Below, one piece after another: positions 61,829 to 64,000 of a stretch of DNA of 64,000 bases. The notes beneath the pieces were generated by a model. That model saw nothing but the letters and a program-made list of their open reading frames with translations. It was not told where the DNA came from and ran no database searches. The DNA is taken from the NCBI GenBank assembly GCA_033439685.1, contig JAUEDM010000002.1, forward strand, positions 3,844,001 to 3,908,000, read 5' to 3'. Made by a program: the position numbers and the translations under genes. Within the stretch, counting starts at the first letter, position 1, and each line of letters begins with the position of its first letter. The DNA is from Apodospora peruviana. Its lineage: Eukaryota > Ascomycota > Sordariomycetes > Sordariales > Lasiosphaeriaceae.

Positions 61829-63996
61829 ATGCCGAGTGACGACTGGAGAGCTTCGGGTAATTTGTCAGCTGCTCCAAAGATGCCTCCCATCGCAATACCA
61901 GGTAAGTACCTTAATCAGCTCTGCCAAGAGGTTGTGTGTGAGCGAGACCACCCCATCTCAGGCATGATTTTTTGGAAACCCAATCTGGTCGCTGATCTCC
62001 CGGGCATAGTAATGGACGAACTGCAGTTCATTGTATCTACCGGGCCGACGAAGAAGGCGGACGAGGACGCACGGAAGCTTATCCGCAGCCATGTAATGAT
62101 GGGTAAGAACCTTGGGAGAGTTCTCCCAAAGAGATCCACCAAAGCAAGATCACCGCTGGAAGGGACCCGGGGGGAGGGAAGAGCAGCTCGGACGGCTGCA
62201 GCGGCCCGAGGTGAGCCAGCAGACACAAGGCAGTCTCGTTCTGACAGCAACAAAGCCGACCCGCCTAGAGTTGCAGGCGAAGCCTTGATGTCCATCATGA
62301 CTGGCGCTGGCATTCCCGACAAAATTGGTTCGGACTTGTCCCTGATTCGCTTCGCTGATACTGCCGTGGAACCGTCGGCCGTAATGGCCGTTCTGCGCTG
62401 TAAGTTCCCGTCACACTTCCCCGTCACGTTTTCCTTGCACAGGTACACCATTCCACGGTAAAAGAATCAACCTCTGGTATCTCCAAGCAACCCCCTGTGT
62501 GGACTTTCGATAATCAACTCATTAGGGGTTGAAACTGCCTTTTTCCAAGGTAGTTTAAGGGCTTTGTTGTCTATTTCACCAGCCTATGTTGGGTTACTAC
62601 CAGGGCTCCTGTAGGTACCAGAGGTTGATTATTTACCGTGGAATGGTGTATGCGTTCCCTCGTTTCCAGGAGTGTTATGAAACAGTGGTATGGCCACGTC
62701 TCAATTCTAATTATGTTTTCTTCTTTCCCCAACTAGTCTCGGCCATTGCAAAACAAATGCTGTATCCCCTCGAAACATGCGTGGCCTTTGAAAGGCCGGA
62801 CCGGCGTTGGCTGGAACCGCTATTCGACGACCCAGTCTACCTCCACACCATGGTTAGCACTACCCAGGACTATTTCGGTTTCCTTGCGTCGAGAGGGCCG
62901 TACAGCTTAGGTTCCAAGCTCGCACCGCCACCGTTCAGAAGGTCGCCGCATGTTGTTAAAGCGCTCAGTCTCTTGCGTGAGAGGCTGGCACTGAGGGATC
63001 AAGGAAAACTGTTGATCTCGGACACGACCATATGCGTCGTCATGACTCTGGCCGTCCACGCTCACGTCCTCGGCGACCGGGAAGCGGCCGACTTCCACTT
63101 GGCGGGCCTCCGTAAGATGGTCACCCTGCGCGGTGGCGTGTCCCGTCTTAGGGACAATGCGAAGCTTCTTATTGAGTTGCTCAGGTATGTGTGTCTCTAT
63201 ATGCTGAATGATAACAGACATCCTAACTAACTGATTACTGTGAGCCAGATTCGACCTCGGCATGTCCCTCAACAACGGCGGACCTCCTGCATTCTTTCAG
63301 GACACCTTCTTCGAACCGTTCACGCCCTATCCTGCATCATCACTCCCTTGTGACGAGGCCGATTACCCTTCTCATACTTCCCACGAACTCCCCAACAAAG
63401 AGGGAGATGTCCTCCTCCAGCCGGCCGCCCCGGAACTGATCAAAGCCTGGCGCTCCCTCAAGAAGTTCTGTTCGCAGATCAACTTGGCGTCCAAGAGCAA
63501 TACAAAGCTGCCCAAAGAACTGATGCTCGACACCATGACCGCGGTCATGTACCGTCTCATTGCCATGAAGTCTACTTCTTTTCCGGCAGGTTCACTAAAC
63601 GAGACCCTCCGACTCGGCACCATAGCGTCCGCGGCAAGCGTCTTTTGCCAATGGACGGATGTCAAGCTGCCGTATGTCTATCTTGCCGGCGCATATCGCG
63701 AGTCTCTAAAGATGGGACGGCCGGAGGGATGTTCTGACGGTCTTTGGCTATGGCTGCTGATGATGGGGGCGATCTCAGTGTCTAGGGTGACGGATGACGA
63801 GTGGCTTTTGCCGTGTCTCAGGGAGGCCATTGAGAGCTGTGGAGTGGCGCATGCGTGGTGTGATGTTCGGGATGTCATGAAGGCGCATATTTGGGTTGGA
63901 CTGCTTCACGATAAGCCGGGCCGGGCAGCGTTTGAGGCTGTTTCTGTTCAATGCCCGTCGAGGAGGGATTTGACTATTATTCACATGCAGGTTTGA
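61829..63996 (+). CDS. fungal-specific transcription-factor-like protein, no Zn cluster
   Basis: Exons are 61829-61901, 61962-62399, 62737-63184 and 63249-63996. The introns are 60, 337 and 64 nt, and all phases agree. The product has 568 residues as modelled. The N-terminal block FIVSTGPTKKADEDARKLIR, then SHVMMGKNLGRVLPKR, starts a large family related to Zn2Cys6 regulators but lacking the cysteine cluster. The remainder matches its C-terminal domain: SAIAKQMLYPLETC, RRWLEPLFDDPVYLHTMVS, YFGFLASRGPY, SLLRERL...SDTTICVVMTLAVHAHVLGD and DLGMSLNNG. Intron 2 is far longer than the rest because it holds a MITE. The last codons (HMQV, stop at 63996) sit at a possible GTTTGA donor, so the 3' end may continue beyond the window. 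Targets are unknown. Confidence 0.78.
62446..62648. mobile_element. MITE inside intron 2 of the TF-like gene
   Basis: The left end CACCATTCCACGGTAAAAGA (then ATCAACCTCTGGTA) and the right end TACCAGAGGTTGATTATTTA (then CCGTGGAATGGTG) are inverse copies of about 35 bp. TA flanks both ends as in mariner-type target duplications. The element is 203 bp with no coding capacity. It lies wholly within the intron, which would be about 132 nt without it. Confidence 0.82.
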
Positions 63997-64000
63997 AAGG

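Noticed and set aside
1..64000. CRISPR arrays, rRNA genes, bacterial operons or viral genes
   Set aside because: No regularly spaced repeats, no rRNA-like stretches and all genes show fungal exon-intron structure. Nothing viral was recognised.

Overview
This is a filamentous ascomycete nuclear fragment (Pezizomycotina, most likely a Sordariomycete; that class assignment is a guess). The support is 45-80 nt GT...AG introns with CTNAC-type branch points, fungus-only families (Zn2Cys6 regulator, HeLo-like/DUF7580 protein, PTH11-type receptor, CYP53 P450), an intron-containing nuclear tRNA, MITEs and a decayed non-LTR retrotransposon. Genes lie on both strands, are mostly separated by 0.5-1.5 kb and show no operons. 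I rebuilt exon boundaries by hand from frame and splice signals.

1-17 kb: a broken thaumatin-like gene; a small RING protein (-); a CYP53 benzoate 4-hydroxylase (-); a large acidic AP-1 accessory (Laa2-like) protein (-); the cytosolic Fe-S scaffold Cfd1 (+); S-adenosylmethionine decarboxylase (+) with small upstream ORFs; and a multispan membrane protein (+).

17-34 kb: a 240-bp MITE; a PTH11-type rhodopsin-like receptor (-); a GH64 glucanase without signal peptide (+); an F-box protein with an acidic tail (-); GAR formyltransferase (-); a frameshifted single-pass membrane protein pseudogene (+); a D-2-hydroxyacid dehydrogenase (-); a small membrane protein (-); and a siderophore-esterase-like hydrolase (-).

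34-47 kb: a Zn2Cys6 transcription factor (-), a small secreted protein (+), then the most striking locus. Two divergent genes share a 382-bp promoter. The minus gene fuses a fungal zinc-finger protein to a PP1-type phosphatase domain whose metal and catalytic residues are altered, so it is a predicted pseudophosphatase. The plus gene is a HeLo-like/DUF7580 protein, a class tied to fungal programmed cell death, with a C-terminus that looks distantly kinase-like. I propose this pair as a candidate undescribed signalling or immunity module. A small hypothetical gene and a second RING protein, paralogous to the one at 3.3 kb, follow.

47-64 kb: long gene-poor stretches holding tandem repeats and a phosphatidylserine decarboxylase fragment; a Thr-rich GPI-type wall protein (-); a membrane-anchored aspartic-protease-like protein lacking the first catalytic Asp (+); tRNA-Lys(UUU); a decayed LINE; a MITE; a short-chain dehydrogenase (-); and a fungal transcription-factor-like gene (+) whose second intron carries a MITE. 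That last gene reaches the window edge.
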